This document shows, in pieces, positions 1 to 6,213 of a stretch of 7,636 nucleotides of DNA. The DNA comes from a bacterium (GTDB lineage: Bacteria > Vulcanimicrobiota > CADAWZ01): the NCBI GenBank assembly GCA_024409025.1, contig JAKSUM010000055.1:1-7636 (forward strand). Reading direction: 5' to 3'. Position 1 is the first letter of the stretch. Each line of letters starts with the position of its first letter. The notes under the pieces were generated by a model, which did no database searches, was not told the origin of the DNA, and saw only the letters and a program-made list of their open reading frames with translations. A program made the position numbers and the translations under genes.

Positions 1-2605
1 CCTTGCCGGCAAGAGAAGCATCGTTGCCGCCGCCCTCAGCGAAATCGATACGGCCGCCGCCACCGCCATCGAGCATCTTGCTGCATTCGCGGCCTATGTT
101 TCCTGAATTGACCTTGTCTTTTCCTGCCATATCCTTTGAAGCGAAACCGGCGACGCACACATTGCCATCACATACAGAAACAAGCATTCCGCATACTGAC
201 TGTCTGCTTCTTATTGCATCTGCAATAGTGCCCAAAGCATCATTGTCAAGATCATTGAAGAATCCTTTTACAACCGAAACGCTTCCGACCTTCTCAGCGT
301 TTGTAAAAAGCTCTTCAGCATATGAGGCAAGGTTTTTCCTGACCTCAGCCTCATGCTGCTTCTTAAGCTCTTTTATCTGAGCATTCATAGATTCTATTCT
401 TTTAACAAGCTCTTCAGGCCTTGCAGCAGCCATGGCGCAGAGATCCTTTATGACAGCCCTGTCTGCGGCGTAAGCTCTGAGAGCCTGCCTTCCGGTAAGA
501 GCCTCTATTCTTCTGACACCGGCCTCAGATGAGGATTCGGACACAATTCTGAATGATCCTATATCTCCGGTACGCATGCAGTGGGTACCTCCGCAGAGCT
601 CCCTTGACCATCCGCCAATTTCGACAGCCCTGACAGTCTTGCCGTACTTTTCACCAAAGAGAGCCGTTATGCCCTCAGCCCTTGCCTGTTCAAGGTCCTT
701 CCATGAAATGCTGAGAGCCTGATTCTCAAGAATTCTGCCGTTTACAAGTTCTTCAACCTTGGATATTTCGTCAGCCGTCATCTGCTTAGGATGAGTAAAA
801 TCGAATCTGAGAGAATCGGGATTGACTTCAGAACCCTTCTGGTTTACATGCGGGCCAAGTACAGTCCTGAGAGCCCACTGGAGCATATGTGTCGCAGTAT
901 GGGCAGACTGCAGTGCCTTCCTTCTGGCAAAATCGACGGACGCCTTTACAGATGAAGGCAGAACGTCAGGATCACCCTCCTCAAGGAATCCGCAGTGAAG
1001 CACATAATCTCCGGTCTTAACGGTGTCAGCTACGGTAAATCTGAATCCATCGCCCTCTATCACTCCAGAATCGCCAATCTGACCTCCAGACTGGGCATAG
1101 AAAGGAGTCCTGTCAAGCACTACAACGGAATCGGAAGGCATCCTCAATATCTTGGCTTCAAGAACAGTGCCCTCATTTTCAGCCTTGCCGCTCTCCCAGT
1201 ATCCGCAGAACTCGGTAGCGGGAAGATCGGCTATAAGCTGCGGATCAAGCACAGCTTCCTTCATCTCGCCCTTTGAACGCTCCCTGTGCTCCTGTTCAGC
1301 CTTAGCCCATCCTTCCTCATCAATGGACATTCCGCGCTCGGAAGCCATCTGAAGAATAAGGTCCTTAGGGAAGCCGTCCTGATGATAGAGCCTATATGCC
1401 TCAAATCCGTCAAGAACCCCGCCATTTGTCGAGGCCGCAAGCTCATTGAATCTCTCAAGCCCCTGCTCAAGAGTCTTACCAAAAAGCTTTTCCTCCTCTA
1501 TAACTATAGAAGAAATCTTTTCCTCATTTGCCCTTATCTCAGGGAAAATACCGCTGTAGAGCTCTGAAACGGAGGGAACCAGCTTATAGAGGAAAGGCTC
1601 CTTCATCCCAAGAGTCTGCATTCCGAATCTGGAAGCTCTTCTCAGAAGGCTGCGAAGAACACTTCCGCGCCCCTTTTTGTCTGGCTTTGCGCCATCAGCT
1701 ATGGCAAAGCAAAGTGCCTTTATATGGTCGGCACATACTCTCATGGCAACATCGCTCTCGTCTCCAGCGCCATACTTGAAGCCTGAAATCTCTGAAATCC
1801 TGCTGAGAAGAGGAGTAAACAAATCGGTATCATAATTTGAATTCTTGCCCTGAAGTATGGCGGTAAGTCTTTCAAAGCCCATTCCAGTGTCAACATGGTT
1901 CTTGTCAAGCCTTGCAAGCGAACGATCCTTGCTTCTGTTGAACTGCATAAAAACAAGGTTCCATATTTCCATAAATCTTGAGCAGTCGCCATTTACTCCA
2001 CAGACATGTCCGGGAACATCCTTCATGTCGCATTTTTCAGGACCAAGATCTATATGAATCTCACTGCAGGGACCGCATGGGCCGGTCTCTCCCATTTCCC
2101 AGAAATTTTCCTTTCTTCCGAAAGGCATTACATGCGAAGGATCAATATCCGTCACGCTCTTCCAGAGAGAGGCTGCCTCTTCATCAGGCTGAGTCCCGTC
2201 TGCAGAGTCACCGCCAAAATAGGTGGCATAAAGCTTTGACTTTTCAAGTCCGCATATGTCTGTAAGAAACTCCCATGCATACTTTATGGCATCTTCCTTA
2301 AAATAGTCGCCGAAGGACCAGTTTCCAAGCATTTCAAAAAAAGTATGGTGATAGGTATCCCTTCCGACCTCATCAAGATCATTGTGCTTTCCGGAAACCC
2401 TAAGGCATTTCTGCGTATCAGCCGCTCTTGTGAATTCCGGCTTTGAAGAGCCGAGAAAGTACGGTTTAAACTGGTTCATGCCCGCATTGGCAAAAAGCAG
2501 CGTAGGATCGTCATTAGGCACAACGGAAGATGAAGGAACAATCCTGTGCCCTTTAGAGCTGAAGAAATCAAGAAAAGATTTTCTTATCTCATTCTGAGTT
2601 TTCAT
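1..2605 (-). CDS. alaS: Alanyl-tRNA synthetase, 3' end cut by window edge
   Basis: Cytosolic class II synthetase that charges tRNA-Ala with alanine and hydrolyses mischarged Ser- or Gly-tRNA. 868 codons are visible; the E. coli enzyme has 876 residues, so only a few C-terminal residues should be missing. The catalytic domain shows KCLRVSGKHNDLDEVG (residues 67-81), YHHTFFEMLGNWSFGDYF (85-102) and TGPCGPCSEIH (174-184). The editing domain has YAQSGGQIGD (503-512), HTATH (569-573) and CGGTHC (671-676). These zinc ligands H569, H573, C671 and H675 sit almost where E. coli has 564, 568, 666 and 670. A short coiled coil leads into the C-terminal DHHA1/C-Ala domain with its glycine run (847-851). 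I read the frame directly across several stretches, including about 1000-1460, and found no break. ATG at 2605 is chosen because AGGGAG lies 9 bases upstream. An extra cluster C192, H200, C202, C208 follows the TGPCGPC motif. It is divergent from the helicase gene. Identification is certain. Confidence 0.98.
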   Translation of the reverse strand, partial: MKTQNEIRKSFLDFFSSKGHRIVPSSSVVPNDDPTLLFANAGMNQFKPYFLGSSKPEFTRAADTQKCLRVSGKHNDLDEVGRDTYHHTFFEMLGNWSFGDYFKEDAIKYAWEFLTDICGLEKSKLYATYFGGDSADGTQPDEEAASLWKSVTDIDPSHVMPFGRKENFWEMGETGPCGPCSEIHIDLGPEKCDMKDVPGHVCGVNGDCSRFMEIWNLVFMQFNRSKDRSLARLDKNHVDTGMGFERLTAILQGKNSNYDTDLFTPLLSRISEISGFKYGAGDESDVAMRVCADHIKALCFAIADGAKPDKKGRGSVLRSLLRRASRFGMQTLGMKEPFLYKLVPSVSELYSGIFPEIRANEEKISSIVIEEEKLFGKTLEQGLERFNELAASTNGGVLDGFEAYRLYHQDGFPKDLILQMASERGMSIDEEGWAKAEQEHRERSKGEMKEAVLDPQLIADLPATEFCGYWESGKAENEGTVLEAKILRMPSDSVVVLDRTPFYAQSGGQIGDSGVIEGDGFRFTVADTVKTGDYVLHCGFLEEGDPDVLPSSVKASVDFARRKALQSAHTATHMLQWALRTVLGPHVNQKGSEVNPDSLRFDFTHPKQMTADEISKVEELVNGRILENQALSISWKDLEQARAEGITALFGEKYGKTVRAVEIGGWSRELCGGTHCMRTGDIGSFRIVSESSSEAGVRRIEALTGRQALRAYAADRAVIKDLCAMAAARPEELVKRIESMNAQIKELKKQHEAEVRKNLASYAEELFTNAEKVGSVSVVKGFFNDLDNDALGTIADAIRSRQSVCGMLVSVCDGNVCVAGFASKDMAGKDKVNSGNIGRECSKMLDGGGGGRIDFAEGGGNDASLAGK

Positions 2606-2614
2606 TTAAAAATT

Positions 2615-2620
2615 CTCCCT
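2615..2620 (-). promoter_or_regulatory. Ribosome-binding site of alaS
   Basis: Read on the minus strand this is AGGGAG, separated by 9 bases from the ATG at 2605. It supports that start and the leading MKTQNEIRKSF residues expected of AlaRS. An AT-rich stretch just upstream resembles a -10 box. It is too close, because transcription from it would begin within or after this site, so the real alaS promoter is probably further right and I could not place it. Confidence 0.75.
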
Positions 2621-2662
2621 TATAATATAGAAACTTGAAATTTCTTCATTAAAAAAAGAATC

Positions 2663-2691
2663 CCTTCAATCCATATCACGGCAAGTGAAGG
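2663..2691 (-). repeat. Inverted repeat in the alaS leader
   Basis: CCTTCA at 2663-2668 and TGAAGG at 2686-2691 form a 6-bp stem with a 17-base loop. Read in the alaS direction, the hairpin is followed after a few bases by a run of seven T (2651-2657 on the plus strand, seen as A). It therefore looks like a weak attenuator or terminator, or a protein-binding palindrome, about 60 bases before the start codon. The stem is short and half A-T, so chance is possible. No T-box specifier or antiterminator consensus was seen. Confidence 0.3.
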
Positions 2692-2713
2692 AAAGAAAGA
2701 ATCAAAACAAGAA

Positions 2714-2743
2714 TTGACATTCAAAAACCCAAGGCTCGATAAT
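2714..2743 (+). promoter_or_regulatory. Sigma-70-type promoter of the helicase gene
   Basis: A perfect -35 box TTGACA (2714-2719) is separated by 18 bases from a -10 box GATAAT (2738-2743), which matches TATAAT at five of six positions. Transcription would begin about 7 bases later, near 2750, only 3-5 bases before the ATG at 2754. The predicted mRNA is therefore leaderless or nearly so, which agrees with the absence of a Shine-Dalgarno sequence before this ATG. Confidence 0.7.
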
Positions 2744-2753
2744 ACGTGACAAT

Positions 2754-4721
2754 ATGGATTACAGAGATTTTTTTAATAAAGACGGCATTCTTTCCGAAAA
2801 TATACCATCATATGAATACAGGGCTCAGCAGGCTGAAATGGCAGACTCAGTAGCTTCAGCGCTTGAAAACGGCTCATCAGCGCTTATTGAGGCAGGAACA
2901 GGAACAGGCAAATCCCTTGCATATCTGATACCGGCAGCAATATACTGCGCTGAAAACATAAAAAGATGCGTAATATCAACATATTCAAAAACTCTCCAGC
3001 AGCAGCTTATGGAAAAAGATCTGCCTTTCATAAGGGACAGGCTTGCAATCGGCGTCCGGTTCGCAATGGCCATGGGCTCAAAGAACTATCTCTGCAGAAG
3101 AAGATTCGATAACTATATTAAATTCGACAGATTCCAGACAAAAACAGAGGCAAAGACGGCATCAAGGATTCAGAAATGGGCGGCAGAATCAGAAAGCTGT
3201 TCCAAAAACGAGCTATCGTTTGAAGTTCCAGCATCAACTTGGGATAAAATATCCCGTGAACCGGATTTATGTCTTCGCGGAAAGTGCCCGTTCTTCTCCG
3301 AGTGCGGATTTGCAAGGGAACGAAGCAGGCTGAATTCGGCGCATATAATAGTAGTAAATCACCATCTTTTCTTTGCAGACATTGCGGCAGGAGGGACAAT
3401 AATACCAAAATACGACGCTGTAGTCTTTGACGAAGCCCAGAACGTGGAAGAAGCGGCAATGTCATATTTTGGAATAAGAGCCACAAATGGAAAAATAAAG
3501 CATCTTGCGGACAGCATACTAAGCTCAAAAACAGGAAAAGGATTTATTGCAAGGGCAAAACACCTCCCTGAAGACACAGTATTCCTTCTTCAGTCGCAGC
3601 TGGAAGAGCTGCGCTCAAAAAGCGAGGCCTTTTTCAGGAACGCATCAGGAATATTCGCAGGGAAAAAGCTGCCTTTCAGAATCAAGGAAAAGGAATGGAT
3701 TCTTAATACTATTTCTCCAGAGCTCAGGAAAACTGCGGCGATGATGAAGGAGATAAAGGATTCAATGGCCGATCCTGCCGAAGCATCCGAAGCGGCAGCA
3801 TACGTTCAACGGGCAAAGGATCTGGCAGCAGACATAAGCTCGGCAGTAAAGCTTCTTGAGGATGATTTCGTATACTGGATTGAAAATGAAAAAGGGAAAA
3901 ACACTGCCATATGCGCTTCACCTGTCGACGTGTCACCATTCCTGTCAGACACCGTCTTCAATGGGAGCATTCCGATAATACTTACATCCGCGACAATCGC
4001 GTCAGAAAACAAATTTGACTTCATAAAGAAAAATCTCGGCATCTCCTCAGCGGAAGAGAAAATACTCGACTCCCCTTTCGACTACAGAAAAAACGCGCTG
4101 ATGTACATGCCTTCAGATCTTCCCGAACCATCGTCAAACCCTGCCGACTTTGAGGAAGCCGCTTCAGTCAGAATAGGAGAGCTTGCCGAAATATCCGGAG
4201 GGGGATGCATGGCGCTGTTTACCAACTACAGGCATATGGAGGCCACAAGAGGATATCTTGAGGAAACAATGGAAGGCTTCACAATCCTTGTTCAGGGCGA
4301 CAAACCGCAGTTCAAGCTTATAGAGGAATTCAGAAAGACTGAAAAATGCATCCTTTTGGGTACAAGCTCATTCTGGCAAGGTGTAGATATTCCAGGAAAT
4401 GCCCTCAAGATGGTAATAATAGTCAAGCTTCCTTTCGCCGCTCCGGATGATCCCGTAATAGAGGCAAGATGCGAAAAAATAGAAGATGAAGGAGGAAACG
4501 CATTCATGGATTTAAGCGTGCCTTCTGCAATAATATGGCTAAAGCAGGGATTCGGAAGACTTATCAGGACAGCGAACGACAAAGGAGTGGCCGCAATACT
4601 TGACAAGAGGGTAATGACCAAATACTATGGGAGAAAATTCGTAAAATCCCTTCCTCAAATGCTCTATACGACAAGGATAAACGACGTAAGGATATTTCTT
4701 GAAAAAGAAATTCAAAAATAA
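2754..4721 (+). CDS. dinG: DinG-family iron-sulfur ATP-dependent DNA helicase
   Basis: Superfamily 2 helicase of the XPD/DinG/YoaA group, known as 5'-3' enzymes that unwind DNA forks, R-loops or G-quadruplexes during repair. The 655 residues show a Q-motif region (about 19-37), Walker A EAGTGTGKS (46-54), motif Ia STYSKTLQQQ (75-84), a four-cysteine iron-sulfur cluster (C114, C173, C178, C184), a motif II box DEAQ (226-229), motif III TSATI (411-415), motif V GTSSFWQGVDIPG (536-548) and motif VI QGFGRLIRT (598-606). The C-x4-C-x5-C spacing of the last three cysteines is that of E. coli DinG. The region around 250-380 is the helical Arch-type insertion. There is no N-terminal exonuclease domain, unlike Firmicute DinG, so the length fits the Gram-negative type. 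ATG 2754 follows a strong promoter by about 10 bases and has no clear ribosome-binding site. The DEAQ box is unusual, since family members normally have His as the last residue. YoaA-like is an alternative name; the family is certain. Confidence 0.95.
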   Translation: MDYRDFFNKDGILSENIPSYEYRAQQAEMADSVASALENGSSALIEAGTGTGKSLAYLIPAAIYCAENIKRCVISTYSKTLQQQLMEKDLPFIRDRLAIGVRFAMAMGSKNYLCRRRFDNYIKFDRFQTKTEAKTASRIQKWAAESESCSKNELSFEVPASTWDKISREPDLCLRGKCPFFSECGFARERSRLNSAHIIVVNHHLFFADIAAGGTIIPKYDAVVFDEAQNVEEAAMSYFGIRATNGKIKHLADSILSSKTGKGFIARAKHLPEDTVFLLQSQLEELRSKSEAFFRNASGIFAGKKLPFRIKEKEWILNTISPELRKTAAMMKEIKDSMADPAEASEAAAYVQRAKDLAADISSAVKLLEDDFVYWIENEKGKNTAICASPVDVSPFLSDTVFNGSIPIILTSATIASENKFDFIKKNLGISSAEEKILDSPFDYRKNALMYMPSDLPEPSSNPADFEEAASVRIGELAEISGGGCMALFTNYRHMEATRGYLEETMEGFTILVQGDKPQFKLIEEFRKTEKCILLGTSSFWQGVDIPGNALKMVIIVKLPFAAPDDPVIEARCEKIEDEGGNAFMDLSVPSAIIWLKQGFGRLIRTANDKGVAAILDKRVMTKYYGRKFVKSLPQMLYTTRINDVRIFLEKEIQK

Positions 4722-4759
4722 AAAAAGCCCCCGCGGTTAATCGGGGGCCTGTTTTTTTT
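4716..4759. terminator. Bidirectional intrinsic terminator
   Basis: A 7-bp G/C-only stem (GCCCCCG at 4727-4733 with CGGGGGC at 4742-4748) closes an 8-base loop. It is followed on the plus strand by a run of eight T (4752-4759). On the minus strand it is followed by a T-rich tract, the complement of the A run 4716-4726. It overlaps the end of the helicase gene by a few bases and lies 5 bases past the stop codon of the converging 117-residue gene. It can therefore end both transcripts. Confidence 0.92.
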
Positions 4760-4764
4760 AAAAA

Positions 4765-5118
4765 TCAGCGGTTATGATATGTCATTCTGTAGCATCCGGT
4801 AGGCTCTACCTTGATGTATACGCCCGGACGTATTGCCATAATAGACATTCTGTTAGTATAGCCGAGATCCGCCAAATTGACACGGTAGCTTCCGCGCATC
4901 TCCATCATTGAGAGCTGCGCCTCAAGGCTAAGGCTGAGCCTGTCCTTAAGCCACGGACTCTGGAAATCAACGCCTAATATATCCTGACTGCTCTTGGCAA
5001 GGCTTGAAGCCGCTACCGGAGCCGCATTTGACGCCTCATGGGGAGATATTCCGACCTGAACCATATCTCTTCCGCGCTGCATTCTTATTTGGTCAATTCT
5101 GCTTCTGTCTCTATCCAT
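4765..5118 (-). CDS. Unrecognised 117-residue protein
   Basis: I do not recognise this protein. It is soluble by eye, with no signal peptide or membrane segment. The N-terminal 20 residues are Arg/Asp-rich and basic (MDRDRSRIDQIRMQRGRD). Residues 25-50 are a Ser/Ala-rich, probably flexible stretch. From about 53 a helix-prone part (SPWLKDRLSLSLEAQLSMMEM) leads to a C-terminal part that looks like short beta strands (residues 76-114, including MSIMAIRPGVYIKVEP). There is a single cysteine (C109). The reading frame is convincing as a gene: AAGGAGGG lies 8 bases before the ATG, an extended -10 promoter lies further upstream, and a strong terminator follows the stop. It has its own promoter between ftsY and the helicase gene and converges on the latter. 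Its role cannot be inferred from the sequence, and nucleic-acid binding through the basic N-terminus is only a guess. Confidence 0.8.
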   Translation of the reverse strand: MDRDRSRIDQIRMQRGRDMVQVGISPHEASNAAPVAASSLAKSSQDILGVDFQSPWLKDRLSLSLEAQLSMMEMRGSYRVNLADLGYTNRMSIMAIRPGVYIKVEPTGCYRMTYHNR

Positions 5119-5126
5119 TAGAAAAG

Positions 5127-5134
5127 CCCTCCTT
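5127..5134 (-). promoter_or_regulatory. Strong ribosome-binding site of the 117-residue gene
   Basis: On the minus strand this reads AAGGAGGG, 8 bases before the ATG at 5118, and is the strongest Shine-Dalgarno sequence in the window. Its AAGG part could pair with CCTT at 5140-5143 over a 5-base loop, which might partly mask the site. That 4-bp stem is too weak to claim as a switch. Confidence 0.85.
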
Positions 5135-5171
5135 AGTTAAAGGCCTGCAAGATGCAAACTGTATTTGTAAT

Positions 5172-5180
5172 ATTATATCA
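5172..5180 (-). promoter_or_regulatory. Extended -10 promoter of the 117-residue gene
   Basis: The minus strand reads TGATATAAT, a perfect extended -10 element (TGnTATAAT). A TTGTCA hexamer at 5191-5196 resembles a -35 box, but the spacer is only 13 bases, so the extended -10 is the likely driver. Transcription would start near 5165, giving a leader of roughly 45-50 bases that contains the strong ribosome-binding site. Confidence 0.65.
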
Positions 5181-5215
5181 CGAGATTAAATGACAAATGT
5201 TTCTAAATTATTAAC

Positions 5216-5241
5216 TTTTGTTACATGAATTTTAAACAAAA
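5216..5241 (-). repeat. AT-rich inverted repeat after ftsY
   Basis: TTTTGTT (5216-5222) and AACAAAA (5235-5241) are inverted copies around a 12-base loop, starting 5 bases past the ftsY stop codon. The stem has one G-C pair and no following T run on the minus strand, so it would be a poor terminator. No better one is visible, so ftsY transcripts may run on into the 117-residue gene. Confidence 0.25.
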
Positions 5242-5246
5242 AAACA

Positions 5247-6188
5247 TTAATCCTTTGCGAACAGCGCTTCAAGAAACTCCGCGCCATTGAACTCGCCCCA
5301 GTTCTCAAGCTTTTCGCCAAAGCCTATAAATTTCACAGGAATTCCCAATTCGTCAGAAATAGTGATTACTATTCCGCCCTTTGCTGTTCCGTCAAGCTTT
5401 GCAAGAACGATTCCGGTAACAGGAGAAGACTCGGAAAAAGTCTTTGCCTGAAGAAGGGCATTTTTCCCAGTGCCGGCATCAAGCACAATCAGCGTCTCAT
5501 GGGGGGCTCCGGGAATTTCCCTTGAAATAACCCTGGTTATTTTTTTCAGCTCCTCCATAAGGTTATTTTTAGAATGAAGCCTTCCTGCAGTATCGACAAT
5601 GAGATAATCGCATCCTCTGGCCTTTGCCGCCGCCGCAGCATCAAAGCAGACAGCAGAAGGATCCCCACCCTCTCTGGTCTTTATTATGTCAATATTAAGC
5701 CTGTTTGCCCATACCTGAAGCTGATCGATGGCAGCAGCCCTAAAAGTATCGGCAGCTGCAAGCATAATCTTGGCTCCTGAATTTTTAAGGTAATTCGCCA
5801 GCTTCGCAATACTTGTTGTCTTGCCGGTCCCGTTTACTCCAACAACCAGTATAACGCATGGCCCGTCTGGATTTTTAGCCAAAGATGACGGAGCTTTTGT
5901 CAGCATTGCGGAGATATTCTCTTTAAGCCTGTCCATCAGCCTTGCAGGCTCTATAATATGTTCTTTTTTTGCTGTTTCCCTGAGATCATTTATTATCTTT
6001 TCGCATGTATCGACGCCGATATCGGAAGTAAGCATGATATCCTCAAGCTCTTCCCAGAACTCCTCATCAACCTTTTTCCAGAACGTAAAAACATGATTTA
6101 CGCCGTCTATAAAATTTTTTCTTGTCTTGGCAAGACCGTTTTTCAATTTTTCAGCAAACGATCCCGCAGATATTTTTAATTTATCCAT
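5247..6188 (-). CDS. ftsY: Signal recognition particle receptor GTPase FtsY
   Basis: Membrane-associated SRP receptor that pairs with the Ffh-4.5S RNA complex and hands ribosome-nascent chains to the translocon. The 313 residues hold an N-terminal four-helix N domain (about 1-95) and the NG GTPase: P-loop GVNGTGKTT (117-125), DTFRAAA (147-153), DTAGR (199-203), LDAGTGKNAL (236-245) and KLDGTAKGG (264-272). The closing loop is GFGEKLENWGEF (289-300). The protein lacks the long acidic A domain of E. coli FtsY. Its start, with KLKNGLAKTRKNF, resembles the short amphipathic membrane-targeting helix of minimal FtsY proteins. The usual Thr before KLDGTAKGG is Ala263. ATG 6188 is supported by GGGGA 5 bases upstream. 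The gene begins 25 bases after the TPR-HD-GYP stop codon, so the two are probably cotranscribed. Identification as FtsY rather than Ffh rests on the DTAGRLHSKNNLMEEL and LDAGTG motifs and the absence of an M domain. Confidence 0.97.
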   Translation of the reverse strand: MDKLKISAGSFAEKLKNGLAKTRKNFIDGVNHVFTFWKKVDEEFWEELEDIMLTSDIGVDTCEKIINDLRETAKKEHIIEPARLMDRLKENISAMLTKAPSSLAKNPDGPCVILVVGVNGTGKTTSIAKLANYLKNSGAKIMLAAADTFRAAAIDQLQVWANRLNIDIIKTREGGDPSAVCFDAAAAAKARGCDYLIVDTAGRLHSKNNLMEELKKITRVISREIPGAPHETLIVLDAGTGKNALLQAKTFSESSPVTGIVLAKLDGTAKGGIVITISDELGIPVKFIGFGEKLENWGEFNGAEFLEALFAKD

Positions 6189-6193
6189 TTAAA

Positions 6194-6198
6194 TCCCC
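6194..6198 (-). promoter_or_regulatory. Ribosome-binding site of ftsY
   Basis: The minus strand reads GGGGA, 5 bases before the ATG at 6188 and within the 25-base gap after the upstream stop codon. It is a moderate site that fits translation from a shared transcript. There is no room for a separate promoter in this gap. Confidence 0.6.
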
Positions 6199-6213
6199 GT
6201 CAATCAAAAAAAA

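Noticed and set aside
53..67. Short tandem repeat of GCC-like triplets as a microsatellite
   Set aside because: It encodes the conserved glycine run of the AlaRS C-terminal domain, so it is explained by protein function.
3..380. 125-residue plus-strand frame opposite alaS
   Set aside because: Its Pro/Ser-rich product arises from the complement of the Gly-rich AlaRS C-terminus, and it has no ribosome-binding site of note.
2606..2753. T-box riboswitch or small RNA in the alaS leader
   Set aside because: The region is only 148 bases, lacks the T-box consensus and the usual long antiterminator, and shows just one short inverted repeat.
3118..3528. 136-residue reading frame on the minus strand inside the helicase gene
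   Set aside because: It is antisense to a clearly conserved protein-coding region (iron-sulfur and motif II segment). Its product is low-complexity Leu/Arg-rich with no recognisable domain.
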